Notes: generated by a model from the letters alone, not told the origin. Counted from the first letter of the stretch, positions 1-4,526 are shown. The stretch is DNA of 10,881 nt from an uncultured Collinsella sp. (GCA_900550815.1 URTW01000057.1:1-10881), one strand, 5' to 3'. Numbers and translations: made by a program.

Positions 1-26
1 GGATGCGCTTTCCCTTTGCGGCCTTT

Positions 27-120
27 GGCGGATACTACGTCCCGGATTTCCGCTGCAGGATGGGAGGCCGTTTCCGATAGAGGCATGGGGCGGAAAGTGC
101 GTCCCAGAATCCGGCGCAAC
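27..120. repeat. Imperfect direct repeat, period about 62 bp
   Basis: Two related units begin with GGCGGA at 27 and at 89. Each continues with CGTCCC, then a short A/T-containing step, then TCCG. The match is partial and fades after about 35 bases. Frame 1 is open from the left edge to a stop at 193-195, but its translation looks like translated repeat DNA and runs through the promoter at 170-198, so I do not call a gene. Such degenerate units may be part of a dispersed intergenic repeat family; that is inference. Confidence 0.35.
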
Positions 121-198
121 GCCGCTGGAATAGAGGGGCGAGCTTCGGACTTCGTAACCGAAAATCCATTTGTTAAACCTGGCAACCGTGGGTAGAAT
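88..198 (+). repeat. Duplicated promoter block, copy A
   Basis: This block resembles 539-633 on the same strand. Both begin with GGGCGG and later share a CTTCGT.ACCGAAA element, followed by CC.TTTG.TTAACC-like sequence and a promoter with a 17-bp spacer. Copy A is longer, so copy B would need a deletion of about 15-20 bp in its first half. In copy A the element sits in a small inverted repeat, TTCGG (144-148) with CCGAA (158-162). Confidence 0.45.
170..198 (+). promoter_or_regulatory. Promoter of the antitoxin-like RNA
   Basis: A -35 box TTGTTA (170-175) and a -10 box TAGAAT (193-198) are separated by exactly 17 bp. Transcription would start near 205, reading toward the 3' end of the minus-strand small gene at 265-390. 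No start codon with an RBS follows before the terminator at 252-290, which points to a non-coding transcript. Confidence 0.6.
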
Positions 199-239
199 AA
201 AGTCGACGGCAGCCCAAGGGTGATAGCTGGGCAGCGCCG
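195..239 (-). terminator. Possible terminator of the small toxin-like gene
   Basis: A hairpin is formed by GCCCA (212-216) with TGGGC (228-232), extended by CGGC (207-210) with GCCG (236-239). Read on the minus strand it is followed by a T-rich stretch (TTTATTC, 201-195). It lies just beyond the stop codon of the small gene and would end that mRNA near 195. On the plus strand the same hairpin would be the first stem of the convergent RNA. Confidence 0.4.
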
Positions 240-290
240 TTACTTAGTTCAAGGGGTCAATGCCTTAACGGCGTCGACCCCTCTTCTTTT
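205..290 (+). ncRNA. Antisense RNA, candidate type I antitoxin
   Basis: The predicted transcript runs from just after the promoter at 170-198 to the U-rich tail at 283-290, about 86 nt. It would fold into two stems, 207-239 and 252-282. It is convergent with, and complementary to, the last codons and 3' untranslated region of the minus-strand 41-aa gene. This matches the known layout of type I toxin-antitoxin loci of the par/fst and txpA/ratA kind, where a short convergent RNA blocks the toxin mRNA. The sequence shows the promoter, terminator and overlap directly; the antitoxin role is inferred. It could instead be an unrelated small RNA. The exact 5' end is an estimate. Confidence 0.5.
252..290 (+). 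terminator. Intrinsic terminator of the antisense RNA
   Basis: The stem AGGGGTC (252-258) with GACCCCT (276-282) encloses a smaller stem GCC (262-264) with GGC (270-272) around a TTAAC loop. It is followed by the T-rich tail CTTCTTTT (283-290). The distal arm lies inside the last codons of the minus-strand small gene, so terminator and coding sequence constrain each other. Confidence 0.65.
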
Positions 291-390
291 GCTTCGTACG
301 CTGCTTAAGTGCCTCGGAAAGTCCGATAAGCGCCGTGAGGAGCGAGACCAAAGCGGTCAGGAGCTTCACGAAATCAATCAGATCGGTCAT
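265..390 (-). CDS. Small hydrophobic basic peptide, candidate type I toxin
   Basis: The gene encodes 41 residues. Residues 4-27 form a hydrophobic helix with a repeated LLTAL pattern (10-14 and 17-21). Nine of the last 13 residues are Lys or Arg. One membrane helix plus a basic tail is typical of type I toxins such as Fst, TxpA/BsrG and the holin-like toxins. I chose the start at 390 because GGAGGTGA lies 8 nt upstream on the minus strand. An ATG two codons earlier (396) overlaps that RBS, and longer versions starting up to 456 would put the RBS inside the coding region. An extended -10 promoter lies at 455-463. The mRNA would overlap the convergent RNA at 205-290. A chance ORF is possible, but promoter, RBS and antisense RNA together make a real gene likely. 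The exact family is not recognised. Confidence 0.6.
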   Translation of the reverse strand: MTDLIDFVKLLTALVSLLTALIGLSEALKQRTKQKKRGRRR

Positions 391-398
391 GGGCATCA

Positions 399-416
399 CC
401 TCCCGTCGCATGGAGG
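399..416 (-). promoter_or_regulatory. RBS with masking hairpin
   Basis: On the minus strand, CCTCC (416-412) can pair with the RBS core GGAGG (403-399) across an 8-nt loop. Masking of a strong RBS by a local stem is a known control feature of type I toxin mRNAs. The stem is only 5 bp, so its effect is a prediction. Confidence 0.45.
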
Positions 417-454
417 GCGCTGCCCGGCACATGGAACTGCCGTCAACAACTGCC

Positions 455-484
455 ATTCTATCAAATCGCGGTCATAAATACGAA
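455..484 (-). promoter_or_regulatory. Promoter of the small toxin-like gene
   Basis: On the minus strand an extended -10 element TGATAGAAT occupies 463-455, with -10 box TAGAAT at 460-455. The best -35 is weak (TTCGTA at 484-479, 18-bp spacer), but the TGn extension and the AT-rich DNA upstream (about 470-515) would compensate. Transcription would start near 448, giving a leader of about 58 nt before the ATG at 390. Confidence 0.5.
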
Positions 485-538
485 TATATGTTCGATAATA
501 ACAGCAACGTGATTCCCTCGAATAGCAGCCTTTCGTAA

Positions 539-633
539 GGGCGGCAGAAGACGACGCTGGGCGATTGGGGATAGACGCGCAGGTCTTCGTCACCGAAAGC
601 CCGTTTGATTAACCAGCCCTCTGTAGGTACACT
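539..633 (+). repeat. Duplicated promoter block, copy B
   Basis: This is the diverged partner of 88-198, offset by about 435 bp at the promoter. The shared CTTCGT.ACCGAAA element lies at 585-598, followed by GTTTGATTAACC, which contains the -35 box. Conservation of promoter spacing between the copies suggests both are or were functional. Confidence 0.45.
605..633 (+). promoter_or_regulatory. Promoter of a second short RNA
   Basis: TTGATT (605-610) and TACACT (628-633) are separated by 17 bp, the same geometry as the promoter at 170-198. The predicted start is near 640. Only about 50 nt separate this start from an intrinsic terminator. Confidence 0.45.
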
Positions 634-639
634 GCATAT

Positions 640-690
640 TGATGGGCTCGGGATGACCGCTGATTCAAGTCACCGGGCCTAAATCTTTTT
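640..690 (+). ncRNA. Orphan short RNA or attenuated leader
   Basis: The predicted transcript of about 50 nt starts after the promoter at 605-633 and ends at the terminator at 645-690, so it is almost entirely the terminator hairpin. It may be a relic antitoxin-type RNA without its toxin, or a prematurely terminated leader of the exonuclease gene 160 bp downstream. No ORF with an RBS is inside it. The promoter and hairpin are visible; the function is unknown. Confidence 0.35.
645..690 (+). terminator. Intrinsic terminator of the second short RNA
   Basis: GGCTCGG (645-651) pairs with CCGGGCC (673-679), including one G-U pair. Inside, TGAC (654-657) pairs with GTCA (669-672). A T-rich tail (TCTTTTT, 684-690) follows. 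Confidence 0.55.
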
Positions 691-807
691 CATGCATTTG
701 AATAGAGCGGGCGACTCTCTTGGGGCGGTCTGCATGGCGTGCGACCGGCGCATGGCGTTGCACCCCGCTTTTGTGTCCGCACGGGCGCCTATCCTTACGG
801 CAATGTA

Positions 808-828
808 GCCGCTTATGTAACAAGCGGC
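808..828. promoter_or_regulatory. Perfect 7-bp inverted repeat before the exonuclease
   Basis: GCCGCTT (808-814) and AAGCGGC (822-828) flank a 7-nt loop. It ends 7 bp before the RBS of the exonuclease gene. It could be an operator or a leader hairpin affecting translation start. It has no U-tract, so it is not a terminator. Confidence 0.35.
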
Positions 829-852
829 AGTTGACGGAGAAAGGCCCTAACC

Positions 853-1587
853 GTGTCAGCTGAAAAGATGCCGGGTATCTCGGCTATCGATACGACAAAC
901 TTTGCGCGCCAGATCGTGCTGGACTTTGAGTTTGCGCCGGTGCCAAAGCAGCGCCAGCGCCGTGGGCTGCGCAACGAGATTATCGAGGTCGGCGCCGTCA
1001 AGCTCGATTACCACGGCAACGTTATGGGCGAGTTCTCGCAGTTTGTGCAGACGGAATTTACCGAAGGCGTTGCGTTCCCCGTCCGCGAGCTTACGGGGAT
1101 ATCGGCTGTGGACACCGCGATGGCCGATCCGCTCTACGTGGTGATCAAAAGGCTCAGCGATTGGATCGGTCGCTACTCCGCCCAGATAGTTTGCTGGAGC
1201 GGGGCGGATCATCGACAGCTTATGACCGAGTGCCAGGCAAAGCATATCGACCTTGCCGCATTTCCTACGGACTGGGCCGACCTGCAGGCGTTTTACACCT
1301 CGATCATGGACGTGGGCAGCCACGGGTGCGTCTCTTTGAGTGACGCGGCAACGTGGTTTGGCATCGAGTTCGACGAGTCGACGGGTCACGCCCACAGCGC
1401 CTTAGCCGATGCGCGCGTGACCGCCAAGCTGCTCAAGCAGGTGATGGATGGGGACTACCGCGTGAGCCCGCGCGCCCAGGAAGTCCGCCAGCGGTGGGGG
1501 ATGGGCGCGCGAGCCCAGACGCGCCTTTCCAGCAAGTGCCCCGAGCTGGGCGACCTGCTGCTGAGGCTGAAGGCGGAGGGGAGGTAG
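853..1587 (+). CDS. DnaQ-like (DEDDh) 3'-5' exonuclease
   Basis: The gene encodes 244 residues, predicted cytoplasmic. It belongs to the RNase T/DnaQ superfamily of metal-dependent 3'-5' exonucleases. The catalytic set is complete: D24 and E26 in VLDFEF (motif I), D119 in SGADHRQL (motif II), and H181 with D186 in the HxxxxD motif III. Insertions between motifs and the size suggest an ERI-1/KapD-like stand-alone exonuclease rather than the DNA polymerase III epsilon subunit, which would carry a polymerase-binding tail. The last 45 residues are basic and lie outside the fold. The start is GTG at 853, because GGAGAAAGG (836-844) lies 8 nt upstream; an ATG at 868 is the alternative. The gene stands alone and is convergent with the unknown gene at 1698-2120. 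The substrate (RNA or DNA) cannot be told from sequence. Confidence 0.88.
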   Translation: MSAEKMPGISAIDTTNFARQIVLDFEFAPVPKQRQRRGLRNEIIEVGAVKLDYHGNVMGEFSQFVQTEFTEGVAFPVRELTGISAVDTAMADPLYVVIKRLSDWIGRYSAQIVCWSGADHRQLMTECQAKHIDLAAFPTDWADLQAFYTSIMDVGSHGCVSLSDAATWFGIEFDESTGHAHSALADARVTAKLLKQVMDGDYRVSPRAQEVRQRWGMGARAQTRLSSKCPELGDLLLRLKAEGR

Positions 1588-1697
1588 GCCTTTTGAGAAC
1601 GCCATTCGGTTTGGCATGGCAGGGCTGTAAGCGCGCCTTCGCACTGCTGTTTGCATCGACGCGTCAACCAGTATGACGAGCTGTCTGGTCTGTCTGC

Positions 1698-2120
1698 CTA
1701 CACCATCGCAATCCCGCGGGCCGCACTCAACAGCTCGTACTCCCTTTGGCTCCACTGCCGTAGCTCAGCGGCCTCGACGGCGTCGCGGCACAGGTCCAGA
1801 ACCACCTCAGCGCCCTCGCAGAAGCACTCGCGGGCAAAGTCGCCCGAGTCGCTTGCGACGCACGCGCCGTCGGCAAAGAGCTTCCAGCTAGACGGCTCAC
1901 GCAAGTCGTCTCCGAACAACTTAATCTGCAGCACATGCGGGTCGCCGGCAACGCAGAGTTCTTCCTCGAGCGTCTGCACCGTAAAGCGCATCTGGTGGGA
2001 GAGACCGCTCTTGACCATGACCGAGGCATAGCCGTTCGGCTTGTCCAGAAGATGCATTCGTTTTGGCTTGGCTGCTAGGTTGTGGAAGTTGCGCTCGCTG
2101 CGCATGGAGAAATTGTCCAT
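1698..2120 (-). CDS. Hypothetical protein, 140 aa
   Basis: I do not recognise this family. The 140-residue product has no signal peptide and no membrane segment, so it is probably cytoplasmic. The N terminus is basic (about residues 8-25) and the C-terminal half is acidic. Five Cys residues are scattered and form no clear metal motif. The start at 2120 is chosen because AAAGGAG lies 5 nt upstream on the minus strand; an in-frame extension up to 2318 lacks an RBS and crosses the predicted promoter. That promoter is TTGATT (2275-2270), 18 bp, then an extended -10 TGATAGACT (2254-2246), giving a leader of about 119 nt. The gene converges on the exonuclease with a 110-bp gap in which I found no convincing terminator. 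Confidence 0.7.
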   Translation of the reverse strand: MDNFSMRSERNFHNLAAKPKRMHLLDKPNGYASVMVKSGLSHQMRFTVQTLEEELCVAGDPHVLQIKLFGDDLREPSSWKLFADGACVASDSGDFARECFCEGAEVVLDLCRDAVEAAELRQWSQREYELLSAARGIAMV

Positions 2121-2221
2121 ACGGACTCCTTTCATCGATGTTGGCAGGGCCACCGTGCCTCTTGGCCGGTTGGCGTCGGGATCGTGTAGCCAACTCTCTA
2201 CCCCGACTCTGGATAAAACGC

Positions 2222-2238
2222 GCCCGCTCCTTGCGGGC
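2222..2238 (-). promoter_or_regulatory. Hairpin at the 5' end of the 140-aa gene mRNA
   Basis: A perfect 6-bp stem, GCCCGC with GCGGGC around a 5-nt loop, begins at about the predicted transcription start (near 2239). Four T's follow shortly after on the minus strand. A 5'-terminal stem could protect the mRNA from decay; it is too close to the start to be a normal terminator. Confidence 0.3.
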
Positions 2239-2245
2239 AAGATGG

Positions 2246-2275
2246 AGTCTATCAACGTGTACGGACAGAAATCAA
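2246..2275 (-). promoter_or_regulatory. Promoter of the 140-aa hypothetical gene
   Basis: On the minus strand, TTGATT (2275-2270) and TAGACT (2251-2246) are separated by 18 bp. TGA directly before the -10 box makes it an extended -10 element, similar to that of the small toxin-like gene. Confidence 0.45.
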
Positions 2276-2338
2276 GCGCCGCCTGCGAAATGACGCGTGA
2301 ATGGCGTTGGTTTCCCAAGTGATTATTCGGCTTTCATT

Positions 2339-2415
2339 CGGAAAAGTGTCGAAATCAGCCGTGTAAAAGTACGGAAAAGTGTCGAAATAGGCACCTTAAA
2401 ACTACGGAAAAGTGT
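2339..2415. repeat. Three tandem repeats with exact 33-bp period
   Basis: CGGAAAAGTGT begins at 2339, 2372 and 2405. In the first two units CGAAAT follows, giving 17 identical bases. The rest of each unit is A-rich but diverged (AAAAGTA and AAAACTA before the next unit). The spacing is about three helical turns, so copies face the same side of the DNA. The period is too short for a CRISPR array. Direct repeats like these occur at the ends of IS21-family elements and as iteron-like protein binding sites. No istA/istB gene is present here, so this could be a solo transposon end or a binding array. Confidence 0.75.
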
Positions 2416-2426
2416 AGCTGGATGAC

Positions 2427-2452
2427 AAAACAGCACTTAGAAGCCGGTGCTG
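2427..2452 (-). terminator. Probable terminator of the 328-aa membrane protein gene
   Basis: On the minus strand CAGCAC (2452-2447) pairs with GTGCTG (2436-2431) around a 10-nt loop, followed by TTTT (2430-2427). It lies 34 bp after the stop codon. The stem is only 6 bp, so strength is moderate. Confidence 0.45.
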
Positions 2453-2485
2453 GATGCGGGATCCTGTGGCCGCCTTCAGCCCTCG

Positions 2486-3472
2486 CTACTCGTCGTCCCC
2501 GTCGTTGGGGTCGCCCTTGAGGGTGTTGATGTCCAGGTACTGGTTATCGTTCTCTTTTTGCTGGGTCTCCGACTCCGCTTGGGTGGGGCCGGAGAACAGC
2601 CGGAATCCCTCAAACGCAATGACGCCGAGCAGGGCAATGACAATGGCGATAAAGGCAACCTTGACTGCTTGCGGAAATTCCGAGAAACGCAGCGCCTTTT
2701 CCTCGGCGTAATAATCGGCGAAGCGCTCTTCGCCCGTGCTTTTGGTATACGCCGGCGCGGACGCGGCCTCCGGGTCATATTCCGGTGCAGGCGTGGCAGC
2801 GTACGGATCGTTGAGATAATCGCTCGATGCGGTGCCATAGTCCTCGGTCTCGATGCGACCGTTGCCAGCATAGTCATCGGAATAATCGGAATATGTCGCA
2901 CCGCCCTCATAGTCCGCGGCGCTCGTGTTGGCGGCAAAAAGCGGGTTAACTGGAACGTCGAGCGCCGGCATGCCGGTAGAGGTCTCATCCAGATCGGCTG
3001 CAGCCCAGGAATCGTAGGCAACCTGACGGGCAACGGGCTCATCGAGCCTTGCGACCGGAGGCTTGCGTGCCGCAGGAACAGGCGACTGCTGGGCGCTGTA
3101 CATAACAGTGCTGTCGGCCGATTTGCCCTGCGTCGCTGCAGCGAGAAATGCCGCCGTCTCGGACGGGTCGCTTGCGGGGCGGGGAGCGGGCGTGGGCGCC
3201 GAAGTGGGTGCGGGCGTAGGCGCGGGTGACGAAACAGCCAACTGCGCAGGAGTCGGCGCAGATGCGGTCTTAGGCGCAAGTGCGGGATTGGGGTTTGACG
3301 GGCGAGCCACGCCGCCCATGAGTTCGTCGGCGGTCCACGGGCGATCATTCATCACGTCGTCAAGGCTCAGCGAAAACAGGTCGTCTTCACTCTCATCGAA
3401 CATGCGGTGCACATGTCCACCAATTGCCGGAATCAATCCGCGACCGGTGCATGATGCCTTGCTCAACGCCAT
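2486..3472 (-). CDS. Membrane-anchored protein with Pro/Ala-rich linker
   Basis: The product has 328 residues and I do not recognise the family. A short N-terminal region (1-55) with an acidic SLSLDD segment is followed by a Pro/Ala-rich linker (about 56-103, repeated PTPAP). A low-complexity acidic, Tyr-rich stretch covers about 190-245. A single transmembrane helix lies at about 273-290 (AFIAIVIALLGVIAF) and a 35-residue acidic tail ends in DGDDE. There is no signal peptide, so the long N-terminal part is probably cytoplasmic and the tail outside. The start at 3472 is chosen for AAAGGA 10 nt upstream on the minus strand; an internal ATG at residue 24 has no good RBS. A consensus -10 box lies upstream. 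The layout suggests a scaffold or tether, but no enzymatic motif is visible. It is about 120 bp downstream of the regulator and has its own -10 box. Confidence 0.72.
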   Translation of the reverse strand: MALSKASCTGRGLIPAIGGHVHRMFDESEDDLFSLSLDDVMNDRPWTADELMGGVARPSNPNPALAPKTASAPTPAQLAVSSPAPTPAPTSAPTPAPRPASDPSETAAFLAAATQGKSADSTVMYSAQQSPVPAARKPPVARLDEPVARQVAYDSWAAADLDETSTGMPALDVPVNPLFAANTSAADYEGGATYSDYSDDYAGNGRIETEDYGTASSDYLNDPYAATPAPEYDPEAASAPAYTKSTGEERFADYYAEEKALRFSEFPQAVKVAFIAIVIALLGVIAFEGFRLFSGPTQAESETQQKENDNQYLDINTLKGDPNDGDDE

Positions 3473-3506
3473 TCTGTTCCATCCTTTCGAAATGCTAATG
3501 ACATCG

Positions 3507-3512
3507 ATTATA
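3507..3512 (-). promoter_or_regulatory. -10 box upstream of the 328-aa gene
   Basis: A perfect TATAAT lies at 3512-3507 on the minus strand, about 35 bp before the start codon. I find no good -35 box at 16-18 bp, so this is a partial promoter call. Confidence 0.4.
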
Positions 3513-3595
3513 TGGAACTTCCCAAGCTGCTCGGTCTTGGATTCGTGCTTTCCAGAACTCGCGCCCAAAAGGGGAGGGGCAATCCAGGCGAGTGC

Positions 3596-4249
3596 CTACT
3601 TGTCGCCGGCCGCCGCCTTGGCCTCATTGAGGTAGCTATAGAAGCTGTACTTGGAGATGCCAAAGAACTCGCAGGCGCGCTCGCTCGACTTGGAAATGAG
3701 GAAGGCGCCGCGACGGTCGAGGTAGCCAATGGCACGAATGCGCTCGTCTTTGGTCATGAGCGCCGCGGGCTTGCCCACAAACTGCTCGCACTCGTGCAGC
3801 AGGTCCTCGAGCAGGTCGCCGATGTTCTTGGTAATGGGCTCGGGCTCGGTATAGCCCGTGCCGCCGGTGCCGGTAAAGGCATCGAGCGAGCGCTCAAAAG
3901 CCTTCATGAGCGTAATGTCAAAGTTAATGCCCAAAATGCCGACGGGTTTGCCTTCATCGTTGCGGATAAAGATCGTCGACGATTTGAGCAGCTTGCCGTC
4001 GGCGGTTTTGGTGAGGTATGGCTCGCGGTCGTGCACGTCGGTGGTGTCCTCGTGCATGGACTCAAACACGATATGGCTGGGGCCGTCACCCAGTTTACGC
4101 CCGCTGACGTGGCCGTTTTCGATCACTACGATGGAGTGGTCCACGTCCTCGGTCTCCAGATCGTGGCCGACGACTTCGCAGTAGGGGCCAAATTGGAGCG
4201 CCAGGCCGTGTGCAAGGCGCTTATAAAACTCAATCTGTGACGGGGTCAT
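3596..4249 (-). CDS. YheO/DauR-type PAS + HTH transcriptional regulator
   Basis: The product has 217 residues. The N-terminal part (about 8-115) matches the YheO-like PAS domain, with the segments HDLETEDVDHSIVVIENGHV and GKPVGILGINFDIT. The C-terminal part (about 165-210) matches the helix-turn-helix typical of this family, including DRRGAFLISKSSERACEFFG and ISKYSFYSYLNEA. Known relatives such as DauR control amino acid catabolism genes in response to a small molecule. The start at 4249 has GGAAGG 5 nt upstream on the minus strand; an upstream in-frame ATG at 4324 lacks this. A weak promoter, TTGTTT (4312-4307), 16 bp, TATGGC (4290-4285), may serve it. The gene is divergent from ygeX, with a strong inverted repeat in between, so it probably controls the purine catabolism genes and perhaps itself. 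The ligand is unknown. Confidence 0.88.
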   Translation of the reverse strand: MTPSQIEFYKRLAHGLALQFGPYCEVVGHDLETEDVDHSIVVIENGHVSGRKLGDGPSHIVFESMHEDTTDVHDREPYLTKTADGKLLKSSTIFIRNDEGKPVGILGINFDITLMKAFERSLDAFTGTGGTGYTEPEPITKNIGDLLEDLLHECEQFVGKPAALMTKDERIRAIGYLDRRGAFLISKSSERACEFFGISKYSFYSYLNEAKAAAGDK

Positions 4250-4305
4250 GGGTGCCTTCCTAAAAATTAGTTTGGGCTCACTGTGCCATAAACCACACTT
4301 GACCG

Positions 4306-4436
4306 CAAACAAATCCATCAACAAGGCAATTCATGACCGTTCGGCGGCGAAAAAGTACCGATTGCGGCAACAAACAATTCGTTAGGTATGCCAATCAAAA
4401 AGTGTGATAGAACATTACTAACAAACTTTTTGTTTG
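4306..4436. promoter_or_regulatory. Recurring CAAACAA half-sites between regulator and ygeX
   Basis: CAAACAA occurs at 4306-4312 and 4371-4377 on the plus strand, and as TTGTTTG at 4430-4436. The left arm of the inverted repeat carries the variant CAATCAA (4392-4398). These may be half-sites of one DNA-binding protein, plausibly the divergent PAS-HTH regulator. The site at 4306-4312 overlaps the possible -35 box of the regulator gene, which would allow autoregulation. Confidence 0.35.
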
Positions 4437-4440
4437 GCAT
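4388..4440. promoter_or_regulatory. 16-bp inverted repeat, candidate ygeX operator
   Basis: ATGCCAATCAAAAAGT (4388-4403) and ACTTTTTGTTTGGCAT (4425-4440) are inverted copies with one mismatch (4395/4433). The 21-nt loop between them contains the extended -10 element at 4405-4413. The arm-to-arm distance is 37 bp. As DNA this looks like paired operator half-sites around the promoter; as RNA it would be a stable leader hairpin only if transcription started further upstream. Confidence 0.6.
4405..4413 (+). promoter_or_regulatory. Extended -10 element for ygeX-ygeY-ygeW
   Basis: TGATAGAAC matches the TGnTATAAT extended -10 form and closely resembles the extended -10 elements at 455-463 and 2246-2254. 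The -35 region is poor, as expected for an activator-dependent or extended -10 promoter. The predicted start is near 4420, giving a leader of about 107 nt. Confidence 0.4.
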
Positions 4441-4526
4441 CCACATAAAAGTTCAGCCGTGTGAATGGGATCGGGCTGAAACGCGTATGCGGGGGCCGGC
4501 AAGAGAGGACTTAAGGAGTTCACCGT

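Larger units (their letters stand above)
461..852. other. Gap without a protein gene, upstream of the exonuclease
   Basis: No ORF here has both an RBS and protein-like composition. The stretch holds the AT-rich upstream part of the toxin promoter (to about 515), the second promoter block (539-633), a terminator (645-690), about 115 bp with no recognisable element, and a perfect inverted repeat at 808-828. The best minus-strand ORF opposite the second RNA has 24 codons and no hydrophobic segment, so I see no second toxin. Confidence 0.5.
2121..2485. other. Gap between the two minus-strand genes
   Basis: This 365-bp stretch has no credible gene. It holds, from left to right, the leader and promoter of the 140-aa gene (to about 2275), a short hairpin at 2222-2238, the 33-bp-period tandem repeats (2339-2415), and the likely terminator of the 328-aa gene (2427-2452). 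Confidence 0.55.

Noticed and set aside
1..195. Open frame 1 running in from the left edge (about 64 codons)
   Set aside because: Its translation is arginine-rich repeat-like sequence, it has no visible start in the window, and it overlaps a good promoter. The end of a gene from outside cannot be fully excluded.
640..770. A second toxin gene opposite the second short RNA
   Set aside because: The only minus-strand ORF with ATG there has 24 codons, is basic throughout and lacks a hydrophobic helix.
1602..1622. Bidirectional terminator between the convergent exonuclease and 140-aa genes
   Set aside because: GCCAT/ATGGC arms are only 5 bp and neither side has a T-tract.
2121..2318. N-terminal extension of the 140-aa protein to 206 aa
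   Set aside because: The upstream start has no RBS, and the extension crosses a good promoter and a hairpin, while the start at 2120 has AAAGGAG at the right distance.
2339..2415. CRISPR array
   Set aside because: There are only three copies, the period is 33 bp with a 17-base core, the spacers are A-rich and partly similar, and no cas genes are present.
2447..3229. Plus-strand ORF of 260 codons opposite the 328-aa gene
   Set aside because: It has an arginine/glycine/valine-rich antisense composition and no RBS. The minus-strand frame has a transmembrane helix, an RBS and plausible codon use.
4250..4324. N-terminal extension of the PAS regulator to 242 aa
   Set aside because: There is no RBS at 4324 and it would overlap the likely regulator promoter; GGAAGG supports 4249.
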